This document shows, piece by piece, positions 1 through 12,359 of a stretch of DNA of 64,000 nt. The stretch lies in the NCBI RefSeq assembly GCF_047496725.1, contig NC_132977.1:7262501-7326500 (forward strand), written 5' to 3'. The notes under the pieces are model-generated. The model saw only the letters and a program-made list of their open reading frames with translations, was not told the DNA's origin and did not search any database. The position numbers and the translations under genes were made by a program. Positions within the stretch are counted from its first letter, which is position 1. Each line of letters begins with the position of its first letter. The DNA comes from Anoplolepis gracilipes. Taxonomy: Eukaryota > Arthropoda > Insecta > Hymenoptera > Formicidae.

Positions 1-2808
1 ATCTGATACAAACGAAACCTCGAACGGTCAGTCCCGTCGTCTCCGTCGTTCTTTCCGCGATCCTCGTGTCTGCCTGCCAATATACCTACCTGTCAACACA
101 CGCTGCATTCAATTAATTCGGGACCAACGCCACGAACGGGCGTAATGACGCGGAAATCAAGTCTATCCTTCTTGCCACTTCCTCCTTTCGTATTCGTTTC
201 TCTCTTTCGGCGAATCGACACTTTTTCTTCTATGTTTCTTTATTTTCTTCCGCTATTTTTAACTAATGCATTAGCTTTGATATCTATGATTGTCAATCAT
301 TTGAAGTATAAATGAACAAAGTGCTATTTCATTCAGTTATCAATAGTAAGACTTTCAAAAAATTAATGTTAGGGAGAGTCCATTTTTATAAACAACCGAT
401 AAATATAAACGTTTAATATGTTAAATATTTAATGAGAAACAAGAGTGATCTTTAAAAAATTGTAATTTTTCGCAAAATATTTTTTTAGTGTAACTTTATG
501 AGAGTATATTGATTATTATAATTCGATAATATTGTTTGTAAATCGTTTGCTAGATCGTTAGAATAATGTCATCAAAAAATGAAACAAAGGTAGAAAATCA
601 GAATTGCTCGATAATTGAAACATGTGAAAATCTTATTTCAAAGAAACATTTGATATTTATTCAGATGAAAGGATTGCTTGAAATCGATATTTACGTTTCA
701 AATTCAATGAGATGTAATCTTTCATTCTAGACAAAACATATGAGGAATGAGGAAAAATTCATAAAGGTTTTTCAAATTGTGATAATCTTATCTTCGATAA
801 ATAATTCAAGTCGCACCCGACGCTATCAACGGTGAGAATTAAGAAAGCTTAACCCATACATATACGTTGCTGACCAGTTTAAAATTAAAAACATTTCTCA
901 TTAAAAAATACACAATACATTTACTATCATGTGACGTAGATATTTTTTCAAAATACGTTTATAATTCCTGTTTTAACAGAAATATAAAAAAGTGACAGTA
1001 AACATGTCTCATTGTTGTTTTATATTATGTAATCATTTATTATTATTGTGTTTAATATTTTAATTCTATAATATTTTAATTTGATATACTTTTATATTTT
1101 AATTTCTAAATTCTATAAGATTTTTAACAAAAAGAGTAATTATACAACATTTACCAAAAATTATAAATATAATTATTAACATTAGAAATCAACTATCTAT
1201 GAAAAATCCATTTATTTTGACTGGATATATTTTCAGGTAGAAGATATCAAGTTGACACGTTAGGTATATGTATACCCGAAGCCTATTTACGAACAAAACA
1301 GAAATACACGATCGTACCAGCCACCCCTTGGTTCGACGCGTCCATTCATTAGCACTTCATATCCCGTAGCGACGTGCTGGTAACGAGCCTGTCATAATTA
1401 CCGTGCTAACTTTATTACCGCGGATGCACGTTCTCCTTCATGCGGCTATGATATTCGTGCGTCCATAGGGCAGATCCAAGTCGTACCTTCTCATTGTAAA
1501 AGGGCACGAAATGTAATCCCTCAAACATCAGTCTTACACGACATACATACAACGATTTCACAGCGTTATAAATATAATAGAAAATATAACACAAAGATAT
1601 ATAAAAATATATATACAACTTAACATTCTCTTATAGATATTTTAAACTGATACGTTGATGTTAGTAAATTTATTAATCCATTAACGCTACTTTACAAACT
1701 ATCAAAATATTTGTATTTAAAAAATGATAGAGCAATAATAAGTTATTACTTATATCATCGTTATAATTTTGAAAAAAAATATATATATATATATGTATAT
1801 ATGCTTATTTAATTTTGCTAATATTTCTTCGAGTTAAACAAGATCTAAAAGAAGCTTATCAGCTTTGATAATAAGCTCAATTCAGCAATTGCACGTGTAA
1901 TATCACGTAGACGCAAAAGTTACATACTCATCAGGATCGCTCGTGTGAATAATGCTACCGCGTGCACGCGCCCTTCTAACACCAACGCCTAATTACATTT
2001 ATTCAATATTTACCACGATACGATCAACACGTAGAATAGACTAACTGTGAGTCAGGTTGAATGAAATGGCATATCGAGCACTGCAGAGTCATTCTGCGTC
2101 TGCTGATAGCTTCTCGACAGGGCTGCCTTGTCTCAAAATTTTCCATATTCATGTAATTCTACGAATTAAAAAATGCAAGTTAAATATATTTCAGATCAAA
2201 TTAGCAACACATAAAATATTTCCTCTTCTTTAACTACTCACAAATAATTATTAATATTAAAATTCTCTAATCAAAAGTATCAAAAGTATATTTAAAAAGT
2301 GTAAAACTTTCATAATTATTACTTATATATTTAGTTCTCCCTACAATAATTTTCATATTGAGATTATTATTGTTAATTACTGCGATAATTACATTTTCCC
2401 ATTATGCTATTTTTTTATCAGTAATATTTTTAATATTATTTGTAAATGTATTCGATTACGTTCACATTCATGCCCGACTCGGCAAGACTGCGCACAGTTA
2501 GAGTAGCAATCGAGTAACTCTCATACGGAATGATTGATGACTCTATTGTGCAGAGTTTCCCATGTCCCTGGTACGATTTCGTGCGAGCGGCATACAAAAA
2601 GCCAGGCGCCATTTCGAAAATGAGCAGAATTATGGAAAATTCTGGCCGGAAGATCGATTGGATAGCAGATTCCGGAGAAAAGTTGTGCACATACCATGGT
2701 CGATATAATTCGATATTGCAAAACTGGATCGTTACATTAAAACGTTCTTGACTCTCGTATATATTAATACACATTGATATTTACTCCTATAATATACTTA
2801 CTAATGTC

Positions 2809-2889
2809 ACATATTAACAACGTGAGAAAATAAAATATTTTTAAAGATTTACATATTAACAACGTGAGAAAATAAAATATTTTTAAAGA
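2809..2889. repeat. Two-copy tandem repeat, 42-bp period
   Basis: A unit beginning ACATATTAACAACGTGAG occurs at 2809 and again at 2851. The copies are essentially identical until the second diverges at its end. This looks like a recent local slippage duplication in AT-rich DNA upstream of labial. Confidence 0.85.
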
Positions 2890-3105
2890 AAGACACAAAT
2901 TTCTCGCGATATTTTTGTTTTGTCAATATACAATTAAGAATTTAATGTAATTTGTTTATAAAATCAAGGTTTTGTCCCTAAGTTTTGTACTGAAAAGCAA
3001 TCTGTTCGTAAGTGACAGTTTATATTAAATAGAATAATTTTAATAAAAGAAGAAACATGTAAAATATTTCTTTCTTTCAAAGAAAGTATTGAAAACTTTG
3101 ATCCC

Positions 3106-3108
<3 letters not shown>

Positions 3109-3139
<31 letters not shown>
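3109..3139. repeat. (TC)n microsatellite
   Basis: An uninterrupted run of about 15 TC units. It creates an Arg/Glu-rich pseudo-reading frame on the minus strand, which is not a gene. Confidence 0.95.
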
Positions 3140-3142
<3 letters not shown>

Positions 3143-6100
3143 CTCCTTCCTTTTTTATTTTACGCGGTTTCAAAATTTACGTTTTCCTCGCAGGAAACTG
3201 ATGCTGTTTCAATAGAGTACGACATCATTTTATAAAGACGAATCTTTCTGGAAATCCCACGCGATTCTCTCAATAGACAGCTGTCTGTTCGTCGAAGACT
3301 CCCGCTGGATTGTTGTGACTTGTTCTTTGATGGACAGGACGGCCAATATCCGAAAATGCTGTTTAAGACGAAACTTCTAGGTAAGCTAAACTACTGTTGA
3401 CACTTCAAATATAATCTTAAGCAGTTGACAGAAGTCAAGTTTATACTACGTTTTTCGAAAAATAAATACTTCTCAATGAGTTGACACAAACTGTGACTTT
3501 TCTGTTTTCTTTGTTTCCGTTAAATACCATTGTTTCTAAATGACCTCCCTAATCTCTTTTAATCTCTTTCACACACACTTTATTGTACGACGACGCATTA
3601 TCCGGTATAATATTCAGTGTTTCTTGATGTAATTATTTTACCATTTTGATTGTTATCACTGCTTGACAAATTTGAATAATACACATTAATATCTAACAAT
3701 AACTGTCAATGGCTAAAATGCAAGAATTAATCATAAATAAATAACAAGAGAATGGAACAGTTTTAATACACACAATAAAAACGATGCTTTGGAAGGCGAT
3801 GGATTATTGTAGCTTGTGCAGATAAAAGCTAGCACTGTAACAGAACGACTGGAGCTCAGCATGACAATGCAGGTGCCTCATCCTACGTCAAATCTCAGCG
3901 TGACGCCACACAGAAAGATGGGTACTGGACCGATTGACAAGAGTAGACCATAATTGTTTAGCAGGATTAACCGCAAACAAAGTTTACGTGTCGATCCGGA
4001 CAAAAAGGCAGCGATATTTATCTAGCATTAGATCAGGCTAATAAACTCAAATTTAGTCGTTTAATCCCTACAAATTTTATTAAATTTCCTCCAAGGTTAC
4101 CTGACAAATAATGCTTCATCGATGAAAAGTTATGATTTGTCTCGTCAAATCGTGGATTTTCTCACCAATAATAGAGAAACTAATTGTATGCTCAATTATG
4201 CTGTGCAAAGTAAATTTTCTGGCAGATAAAGATTCGTTATTTTTTATAATCAACCGTGGCAAAATTGTATAATTAAGAAAAGAATTATTAGAAGGTATTA
4301 AAAGAAGATTTCTAAATTATTCCAGTGTGCTTTAGCTTCTCAAAATTTGTAATTATTATTTCAATTATTAATCAATGATACTAAATATTAAAAGATTGCA
4401 AGATGTGCAATCAAGATATGAAATCCTTGTATTCTCTCGAATTTTATTCAAAGTACAAAACGATATTAAAGTTAATGATACCGGAATATGTCATGTTTAT
4501 TTACTTTTTGATGTAATCTCTTGAGAGAGATGGTAAGAAGTGTGATGGTACATTGGCAATATTCGCGCAAGTACGAATTACATTCCGATAAAGATAAGAT
4601 GTGTAACTGCGCGTTCGGGTGAAAAAGATTAGCCGACAGCGGGAATCAGAACTATGAAACGTCACTGTGGCTCGATCAAGATGAAGATTCCCCGGGCTGA
4701 TGCACGAAACAGGACGGATGTCGCGGGTGGCCGCAGGTGGCGCCCGATATAAGCTCTTCTGACTGAACTGCTGATACGGGACCATGCTTCTAAAACTCTC
4801 ATGGTGGAATGTGTCATCCTGTCACTGCGCTCTCGCATGGGGTAGGAGATATCCCATGGGCCGTCACGCGTCCTGCGGACGAGCGAGTTCTTGTCACTTT
4901 TTCAGATCTTCTTATTGCCAAAAAATGTTCACAACCCGTCCATTAAACAATAATTGGGGAAAGCTACTGCTCCGATCATCAATATAATCTTCATATTCAC
5001 ACATTATTGATGTAGCATTTTTGATAAAATATAAATCTTATCATATTATTTAATTTATTGCATTGTATATCAATAATAGATTTTATATAGTTTATTTAAA
5101 GTCTGTGATTCGTTTTAGCAAAAAAAAAAAACAATCTTTAAAAAACTGGTTACATATTTATATTAGACTATATTAAATTGTTTATTAAATAGTAAAAAAT
5201 ATTTAAAATATTAGTGAAAAATGAAAAAAAAATAATATATAATCAGTCTCATATATGAACCTTTATAAGTAAAACTAACCAACTAAACTTTTAATAAATT
5301 TCTTAAGTTTAGTACCAGAATATTAATCATGTGCTTGATACACTAAAATAAAAAAGATTAAAAACAATTGTATTGATCAATCTAAACTACTGACAATAAG
5401 AAGCACACATATGAAGCTGATAATGCATTATATTCTTTCGTTTTTTACTAATATTTCAAAAACTTTTTTATTTTCTTTAATAAATAATTTAATGTAGTCT
5501 GACGTAATATTTATATTAAATAAAAATAACATATTAATACATAAATAAAAAAGACTTTAAGTAGATAAAACTCTTAATGAATTTTAAGGAACTTTTAACT
5601 TTTTTCAGAGACGCGTCGAATGTGACCTAGTCCTTCGTTATACCTTTAGAAGTAGTGTATTGTCATGTCAGGGTCTCGACGACGTGAAGATGATGAATAT
5701 CCCAACAGTCTGAAGAGTCACAAATTGTTTCGTGCGTCGCACGTCTATGTGACCGAAATATCTTTCTTATTTATTAGCGTGACACAGCTACCAAATTAAA
5801 TTATCCATCTCTACTTTTTTCCTGGACAATGCAAAGCTGCACGGAAACTATTTACAGAAGAAGATGTACTTCATCTTTTTTGTGTGCATGATAGAAAAAC
5901 ATATTTGTTTGTTTATTAAAAAGAAGCATATTGCTGAAAAATAATTAATAAAATTGGATCATTAATCCAATTATCAACATTATGAAGAAAAACGAGCTAT
6001 ATATACAGTAGAGCAACTATATAATTAAACCATCAACTGTCAAGTTATAATAAAAAAGCAGGATGTTGTCGTATCTTGGTACCTCGAGACACGCAAGTAC

Positions 6101-6299
6101 ATAGAAGGACCCGTCAAGAGCGTGGAAGGAAAAAAGGCAGAAGGCACAAAACAACCTAGGATAGAAGGGCGGAGGTTGCCTGCCTCCGGATAGCATAGAA
6201 GGTGGGTACCGAGATATAATACCCAGCTCCTACCCCCCCGACGATAAGTGTCAACTGCAGCGTGCCAGATAAAAAGAAGGAACGAAAAATAAAATTCAC

Positions 6300-6600
6300 A
6301 CTGGTGATCCATCATGAGGTAGTGGACTCGGGGCGCGCAGACTCGCCCAGGATTGGTTGGAGCCGCCCAATCGTCATCACGTGATCACCTCTATGTGCCG
6401 CCCATCGATAATGGAGACTCCCCCCGAAACTAACCTTACACAGTCCGATGCCACCACTCTACTTCTGGGTGGTACGTCCGAGGGAGAGAGAGAAAGAGAA
6501 AGAGAGAGAAAGAAGGAAAACTTGAACACGCCAGACTACTGCGGGTCAGTCTCACCTGTGTGCAGCTTTCCGCTACGCTAGTCTACCTACCAGTCCACTT
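6300..6600 (+). promoter_or_regulatory. Candidate labial promoter-proximal regulatory block
   Basis: This GC-rich block stands out from AT-rich flanks and ends about 530 bp before the labial start codon. Seen directly: ATCCATCA at 6307-6314 (minus strand TGATGGAT, the Exd/Hox composite type bound by Labial-class proteins), an inverted pair GATTGG (6351-6356) and CCAATC (6367-6372), a perfect TCACGTGA E-box (6377-6384), and a GAGA-rich tract (6481-6520) of the type bound by GAGA factor. An initiator-like TCAGT sits at 6546-6550, but I see no TATA box nearby and no good downstream promoter element. Assignment as the labial promoter is inference from position and motif content. Confidence 0.45.
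6481..6520 (+). repeat. GA-rich tract upstream of labial
   Basis: An imperfect GAGA/GAAA purine run of about 40 bases. It may serve as GAGA-factor binding sites or may be simple sequence; its place between the motif cluster and the initiator-like site makes a regulatory role plausible. Confidence 0.6.
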
Positions 6601-7130
6601 CAACGACCCATGTCGGACGGATCGACTGCATGAATGACCGCACGGATTAATTTTTGCGGCGACATTACGGGCGACGTTTACGAGTTAACGTTTCGTAGTG
6701 CTTACGGATTGACACTTTTAAGTACTCATTGAGAACTATCGAAGGGATATACCAAATACGAAATTTTACATCTTGGATATTTGTTAAAATTTTACAAAGT
6801 TACAAAGCCGATACATGCTCTTCTACATCGTTTTAATACATAGTGACAACTGTTTTCGTGTATAGACTAACCTTGTGTTTATCTTGTGAATTTGTTTAAA
6901 CAAATGTAAATTTTACTGTTTTATAGTATTTATACAAGAGGATCATAGAGTATATACATATATATATATACATATATATATATACCATGTTAAAATAATC
7001 AATTAGAAAAATAGTGTACAACTCTTATCATGAGTAACATGTCTTCTTCGTTTCCTATTCTCCTTGAGTAGTACGCATAACAATTACCAAAACAGTGGGT
7101 GGTCAATTGATTTGTCTCTCCGTTACGAGG

Positions 7131-8067
7131 ATGATGATGATGGACATGGGCATGTACGGGAACTACGGCAAGTCTGACTCATATCCTAACTACGTGTTCT
7201 CGGGTCAAGGAAATCATCATCATCACCATCATCACCATCATCAGTCGTCATCCGTCGGCGGTCACGTGTCGGTACCTCCTTCTCCAGAGGTAGCTCCAAC
7301 TCATTACTATCCCCAGACTGCAGTGGCGCCATATTCTTCATCATCCTCCGAGAGTTTCCTAACCGCTGATTCAGGCGCGTCGTCTAGTACGCCGCCTCAA
7401 GGCTTCTACTCTCCGACGGGTGCAGTTCTCCACGAAAATGGTTCCACCACAGCAATAATCTCTTCGGAGAACGGTTTGAGTTATACCAATCTGGATTACG
7501 CGACATCCTCCTATCCGAATCAACAGCAGCACACGGTAACATCGGTGGATCCACATCAAAGTTACCATGTCCAACAGCCTGCTTACCGGGAAGATCATCA
7601 CCATCATCACCATCATCCGCCTGCTGGTAGCAGCCTTCATCAGACCACGGTACTTCAAACTAGTCATCCAAGAACGGAACATGATCAGCAACTTCATCAT
7701 CAGTCTTCTAGTCATCACCACCATCACCATCACCACCACCACGAGCCTGAATACCAAATAGCGGTTGGCGGCACTTCGAACTACCTCCATCAATTGCCGT
7801 CCTCGGACGAGTCCTTACACTACCAGACACAGATTCAACAGAGCGAGTTCTCCACGCATCCGCCGGGACACTACAAGGAAGAAAATTCGGACGCAACATC
7901 CTATCACGTTTTGCAGCAATCCGGTCACCTCCAGCATCCTCATCAGCACGGGCATCATCATCATCATCAACAGCAGCATTCGCATCACCCGCAACAACAA
8001 CAACAACAAGCGCAGGTACCAACCTACAAATGGATGCAAGTCAAGAGAAACGTACCTAAACCAGTAG
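7131..8067 (+). CDS. lab: Labial homeotic protein, coding exon 1 (hexapeptide exon)
   Basis: This exon encodes residues 1-312 plus the first base of codon 313. Translation is placed at the first of four consecutive ATGs (MMMMDMGMYG); an upstream in-frame GTG at 7095 is not expected to be used in a eukaryote. The exon carries three long histidine runs (9 His at residues 29-37, then runs of 7 and 10), glutamine-rich stretches and Ser/Tyr/Pro-rich low-complexity sequence, as is common in insect Hox N-termini. Near the end lies TYKWMQVKRNVPKP, with the YKWM hexapeptide at residues 299-302, the Exd/Pbx contact that identifies the labial/Hox1 class. The exon ends at a consensus GTAAGT donor (8068-8073) in phase 1. 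Labial specifies anterior head and midgut identity as a nuclear transcription factor. The order of hexapeptide exon, long intron, homeobox exon matches other lab genes. The 5' UTR is not defined here. Confidence 0.95.
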
Positions 8068-8421
8068 GTAAGTGCATGATTTCAAATTTCCAATTGAGTC
8101 GGCGCCTATGTACGACGGGCAAACTAGCGTGAAATTAGGTATTCTGTGGGCGCGATCCGGTAGCCACTCGTTAAACCTCATTCATCGCTTGATTAGCTTC
8201 AAGTACGAAGATGCAGAATCACGACTGTCTATCTTACCGTAGCCCTGTTATTTGAGAAGCTATCATTGCCAGATAGCGTATCCCCAGTTTAAAAATTATA
8301 TTACCGTGAAATTTAATTAAACTCACAATCGGATATGTACATATAATAGTAAATCTCTCACAAATCAGATCAGAAATTATTATATGTACTATATATTTAA
8401 TTGATATATTATTAATATATA

Positions 8422-8659
8422 TACAGGGCGTCCCCAATTTAAATGGCAAAACTTCGGGGATCGAAAAACTAAGACAAAAAGTCCTTTAGAGATTTGCTCC
8501 ATTTTGGAGAAAATCACAACAAAATAAAATAAGTTTTCGTTTTTTTTATTTATTTATTTACATTTTATTCATGTTAGCATCTATTTAATGTAAATATTGT
8601 TTAAAATGCTCTCCTACACCCGCCCGAAGTTTTGCCATTTAAATTGGGGACACCCTGTA
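8422..8659. mobile_element. MITE-like element with ~36-bp terminal inverted repeats
   Basis: The left end reads TACAGGGCGTCCCCAATTTA and continues through AAATGGCAAAACTTCGGG. The right end is the reverse complement with a single G/A difference, ending in CCCTGTA. The element is about 238 bp, has no coding capacity, and sits in a TA-rich context consistent with a TA target-site duplication. The TACAGGG(T/C)GTCC terminus and TA target fit a non-autonomous Tc1/mariner-superfamily element; the family assignment is inference. Confidence 0.85.
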
Positions 8660-9372
8660 TGTATGTATGTATGTATATATATTTTAAAGAAAACTTTTAT
8701 TCGTAAAATATATTTTCTGTGTAATCAGCTCAAATATGTGATTGTAACTTATCATTTATTTAATGATCATTAAATTCTATATTCATATTTAGGTATTTTA
8801 AAGGTATAATAATTATTATATTTTATATAAAATATACGTATTTGAAATTAAATATAGTATTAAAAGTATAACATTAAATATAGTATTTTTAGGTTTTGTA
8901 ATTTTATTATTAATTTTTTTTAAATTAAAAAATGTTTAAAGCTTGTAGAATCCGTTGATTGCTAACAAAACAATCTCAAAATTCAGAAGTACAATTTAAT
9001 TCAATCGCGTCTTATTGAGGTTACTTTATATAAATTTAGTATATCAAAGTAGTGCTCTAAAACCACACTTGATCGAAGATCAACAGTTTTTACGAAGATA
9101 GTCCTCAATTAAGATTGACAAACAAGGCGGACAGTTTGTCAGAGACAAAATGTAACATGCTGCTCGGTAATCGTCAAGTCAGTGACTTTCAAACAAACTA
9201 TGTATGTATGAGAATTAATAAAGTGCGACGTAATCCCGGTTTGCTATAATCATTAATCATGCGCGCATAGTCCAATAATACTAGCCTTGTACGTACGACC
9301 TTAATGTCATTAGTCTGCAATTTGCTACTGTATTTCTTATTGATTTTCTTTTATCTTATCAGGAGTCTTAAC

Positions 9373-9378
<6 letters not shown>

Positions 9379-9433
<55 letters not shown>
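9379..9433. repeat. (GA)n microsatellite in labial intron
   Basis: A run of about 27 GA units without interruption. It could bind GAGA factor, or be only length-variable simple sequence. Confidence 0.95.
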
Positions 9434-9437
<4 letters not shown>

Positions 9438-10050
9438 TACATCATAAATATAGATTTTAAGTTATTAATTTTAAAAAGTTTAACTAAAAACTTGATGAAT
9501 TAAATTTATTAAATAATATCTTTTCAGCTATTTTTAAAATCTGTTTTTATTATTAACGAATTACATTTCTATCGTAATTACATTTTTATCCTAAATGCAA
9601 TCATAATAAATGGCTAGTAAATGGATTCATAATAACAGACTAGTATTATCATTTATGAAGCTAACGTGGATTGCAAGAAAAACGATATTTCCCAAGTTAT
9701 CTGTAACGAAAACTTATCAGTATATACATGTTATCTCACCCTATAATTTGACTTTCGTTTACGCCTATGTGTCACAATAGATAAGATTGTGCACACATAA
9801 AACGACTAATAAAAATATTCGGCTCTATGGGAATATTTTTTTATAGTACTATTGTAAATCAAATAAATGAAAGAAACTTCCTGGGCAGCGCTTGTTTTTA
9901 AAAGATGTTTAAAAACTTAAAGATGTCTAATAAATCATACATCTATAAAATTATCCTCTCTCTCTTTAGACACATCTTTAAAATATCTTTTGGTCTTTAT
10001 GTGCTATTTGGGTTATTAATATTAAAATGTATATCATTCAAACATGAATT

Positions 10051-10100
10051 ATGTATTCTATAATAGATATTTTATATGTATTCTATAATAGATATTTTAT
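10051..10100. repeat. Two-copy tandem repeat, 25-bp period
   Basis: The unit ATGTATTCTATAATAGATAT plus TTTAT is present twice back to back (10051 and 10076), with a partial third start. It is a local AT-rich duplication. Confidence 0.85.
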
Positions 10101-10565
10101 ATGTATTTCTACTTGTTTAAATTGATATACATCTCTTTAATAATTTTAAGACAAAATTTGTATTCAATTATACTTGAAAATGTAGATACAAATTTATTAA
10201 GAAAAAAAAAATTCAAATATTAAGAAGATTCAAATAATAATTCATTGCAAAGCTAAGATTTAAATCGCACCAGATTAATGAAAAATGTTTCTCACGTATG
10301 ATAAGTGAATTATTTACAGACATGTTTATAAATACCAAGAATACAATCTCGACGACAATCTTTACGTGTTTAAACGTGACGTATTGGATTTAGATTGTAC
10401 AATAGTAGCGGAAACATTAACAGATTACGATAAGACTTGCGTTTAAGTAAAACCGTCTTACGCTCGAATTTATCAGATTAATTCTTGACATTGATAAGAT
10501 AATTCATTTATTAAACAAATATACACAAATAAATCTTCAATATATTGATTATGAGGAAAGCATTA

Positions 10566-11090
10566 TACAGAGTGTCCATAAAGAACAATTTATACAAGGA
10601 TCAGAATCAATTTATACAGTGCGTTAATGAGGTAGGTCGAGTAGATGGAAAAAAGTTCATATAAATCCACACGCAAATACTTTAAAGAATTATAAGCGTT
10701 AAAATTTGGTCTTATAACTTGTTAAACAAAATTGCTAACTCATTGTCAAAAACAGATAAGTCTCAATTATTACAGATAATTTTCAATTATTGTTTACATA
10801 TTTTGACTTACAGTCTTTAGATTTCTATCATGTCTTTACTTCTGTTCATTTGATGAATGTTATAATTCTGATATTTGAAACACTGTGATTTTATTTTTAC
10901 GATACAATCAATAATTACGCTTTTCTGAATTAGGCGGTAAGCATAATATGTCAGCAATTCTGTTTAACAAATTAATAAGAACAATTTTGCTCGCGTTTAT
11001 CTTTAAACATTTATAACTCTTTAATAAAGCATTTTTCAACATAGATTTATATTTTACAAATTTGATCCTGATCTTTATGGACATCCTGTA
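10566..11090. mobile_element. Foldback MITE-like element (525 bp)
   Basis: Termini TACAGAGTGTCCATAAAGA (left) and the inverted TACAGGATGTCCATAAAGA (right) are 10566-10584 and 11072-11090. Inverted similarity continues inwards: a left-arm block around 10715-10745 (GTTAAACAAAATTGCT) matches the reverse complement of a right-arm block around 10950-10990. The whole unit can fold back with several gaps. There is no transposase coding sequence. TA flanks and TACAG termini suggest a non-autonomous mariner-type element, older than the one at 8422 judging by arm divergence. Confidence 0.8.
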
Positions 11091-12359
11091 TATTTATCAA
11101 TTTCCTCTTGTATGTATTTATTATGAAATATATTATAGATAAATATCTTTATTTTGCAAAAAGAATTATCGCAGTTTACTTGTGATAAATTAATTGAGTT
11201 TTAATTCACGAAAAGAAAAAGATTTTCTACACAATTTTAATTGCATATTTATAATTTAAAAAAATTGTTGCTATATAAACAATCTCGTTAAAGACAAACT
11301 GATACAAAATTCGTAAACAAAATAAACGATTACAAAGTTTAACAATTTATAGTTTAAAGATAACATAATATGTGACACGTATATTATTATCATTTTTATA
11401 ATTAATATATTTTTGCAAGGGGGAAAAGGGAGATATAAACATCTGCAGATATAAACGTCTGCAAAAATATCTATAATACTACGTACTGTTATAATGTCAA
11501 GTTGATGACCATGAAAAAGTGACGTAGCGTGGCTCAATGAAAATAATGTCTAAAAAGGCCGGAACAGTTCCCCTAACTGCACACTAATTTGCTTAAAGGC
11601 CATGGTGCTCCCCGCAATCTCCTAACTCGGAGAATGAGTGTGAGCTTAGTCGTTTGGATGGAGCTTGTCGGGATTACCAGCGTTTCACTTAATAGCTCAT
11701 TATAATCGAATTAATAACGCCATCGTAGGCGTTAGAGGGACTGACGTTTATTGCAGCGAAGCATGCAAACCGAAATGAAACTTTGTCACCCTCGTTTAAC
11801 CCCTTTCGTTTTTACTCCTGCTATTATGTTTCGATGTGTTTAATACGATTCAATTTTCTTTAACATGTTTATCACAATTTTTAAATACCACGAAACTGTA
11901 TAATTGGCCATAATATTATAATATAATAGATAAAATTCAAGACTATATTTTAATTAGATTTCTGTCTGTGCGTGTGTATTATCATTTACATTTAACAAGA
12001 AATATTACATAAGTGTAATTACACATATAGTACATTATGTACTTATCAATATAATAATTAACATATTATCTATAACTTTATTAAGACGGAGTACCTTCTA
12101 AAATAAAATGAAATATTATATCAAATTTTAAGCATATCAGATAATATAAAACTCATAATTAAAAGAAATGATAAAATAATAATTTAAATACAACTTTTTA
12201 TATATTTAATTACATATCTCATCATAGCTGCAACGTCATTAAACATGAACGAAAAAACTATTTTGAACGTAATGCAAGTAATTGAACAAATATTACACAT
12301 ATTTATTTTATAATCGGTTGAAAAAAGCATGCAACGCAAATATATATATGTATATAAAG

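Larger units (their letters stand above)
1..6299. other. Upstream non-coding region of labial
   Basis: This is AT-rich DNA with no convincing exon. Short open frames occur at 2436-2774, 4501-4785 and 6040-6315, but they run on both strands in the same places and show no recognisable domain, so I treat them as chance openings in GC-richer patches. GC-richer patches lie at about 1250-1470, 1900-2120, 2440-2760, 3780-4020, 4500-4980 and 5590-5770. They could be cis-regulatory modules, which is inference from base composition only. In insect Hox clusters with uniform orientation the next gene upstream of lab is proboscipedia, which does not fall inside this window. Confidence 0.6.

Noticed and set aside
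7095..7130. Upstream GTG as labial start
   Set aside because: Eukaryotic translation is expected at ATG; four ATGs start at 7131 and match the known Labial N-terminal style.
7371..8039. Alternative-frame and antisense open frames inside labial exon 1
   Set aside because: They are shadows of the His/Gln-rich coding sequence; CAT/CAC repeats lack stops in other frames.
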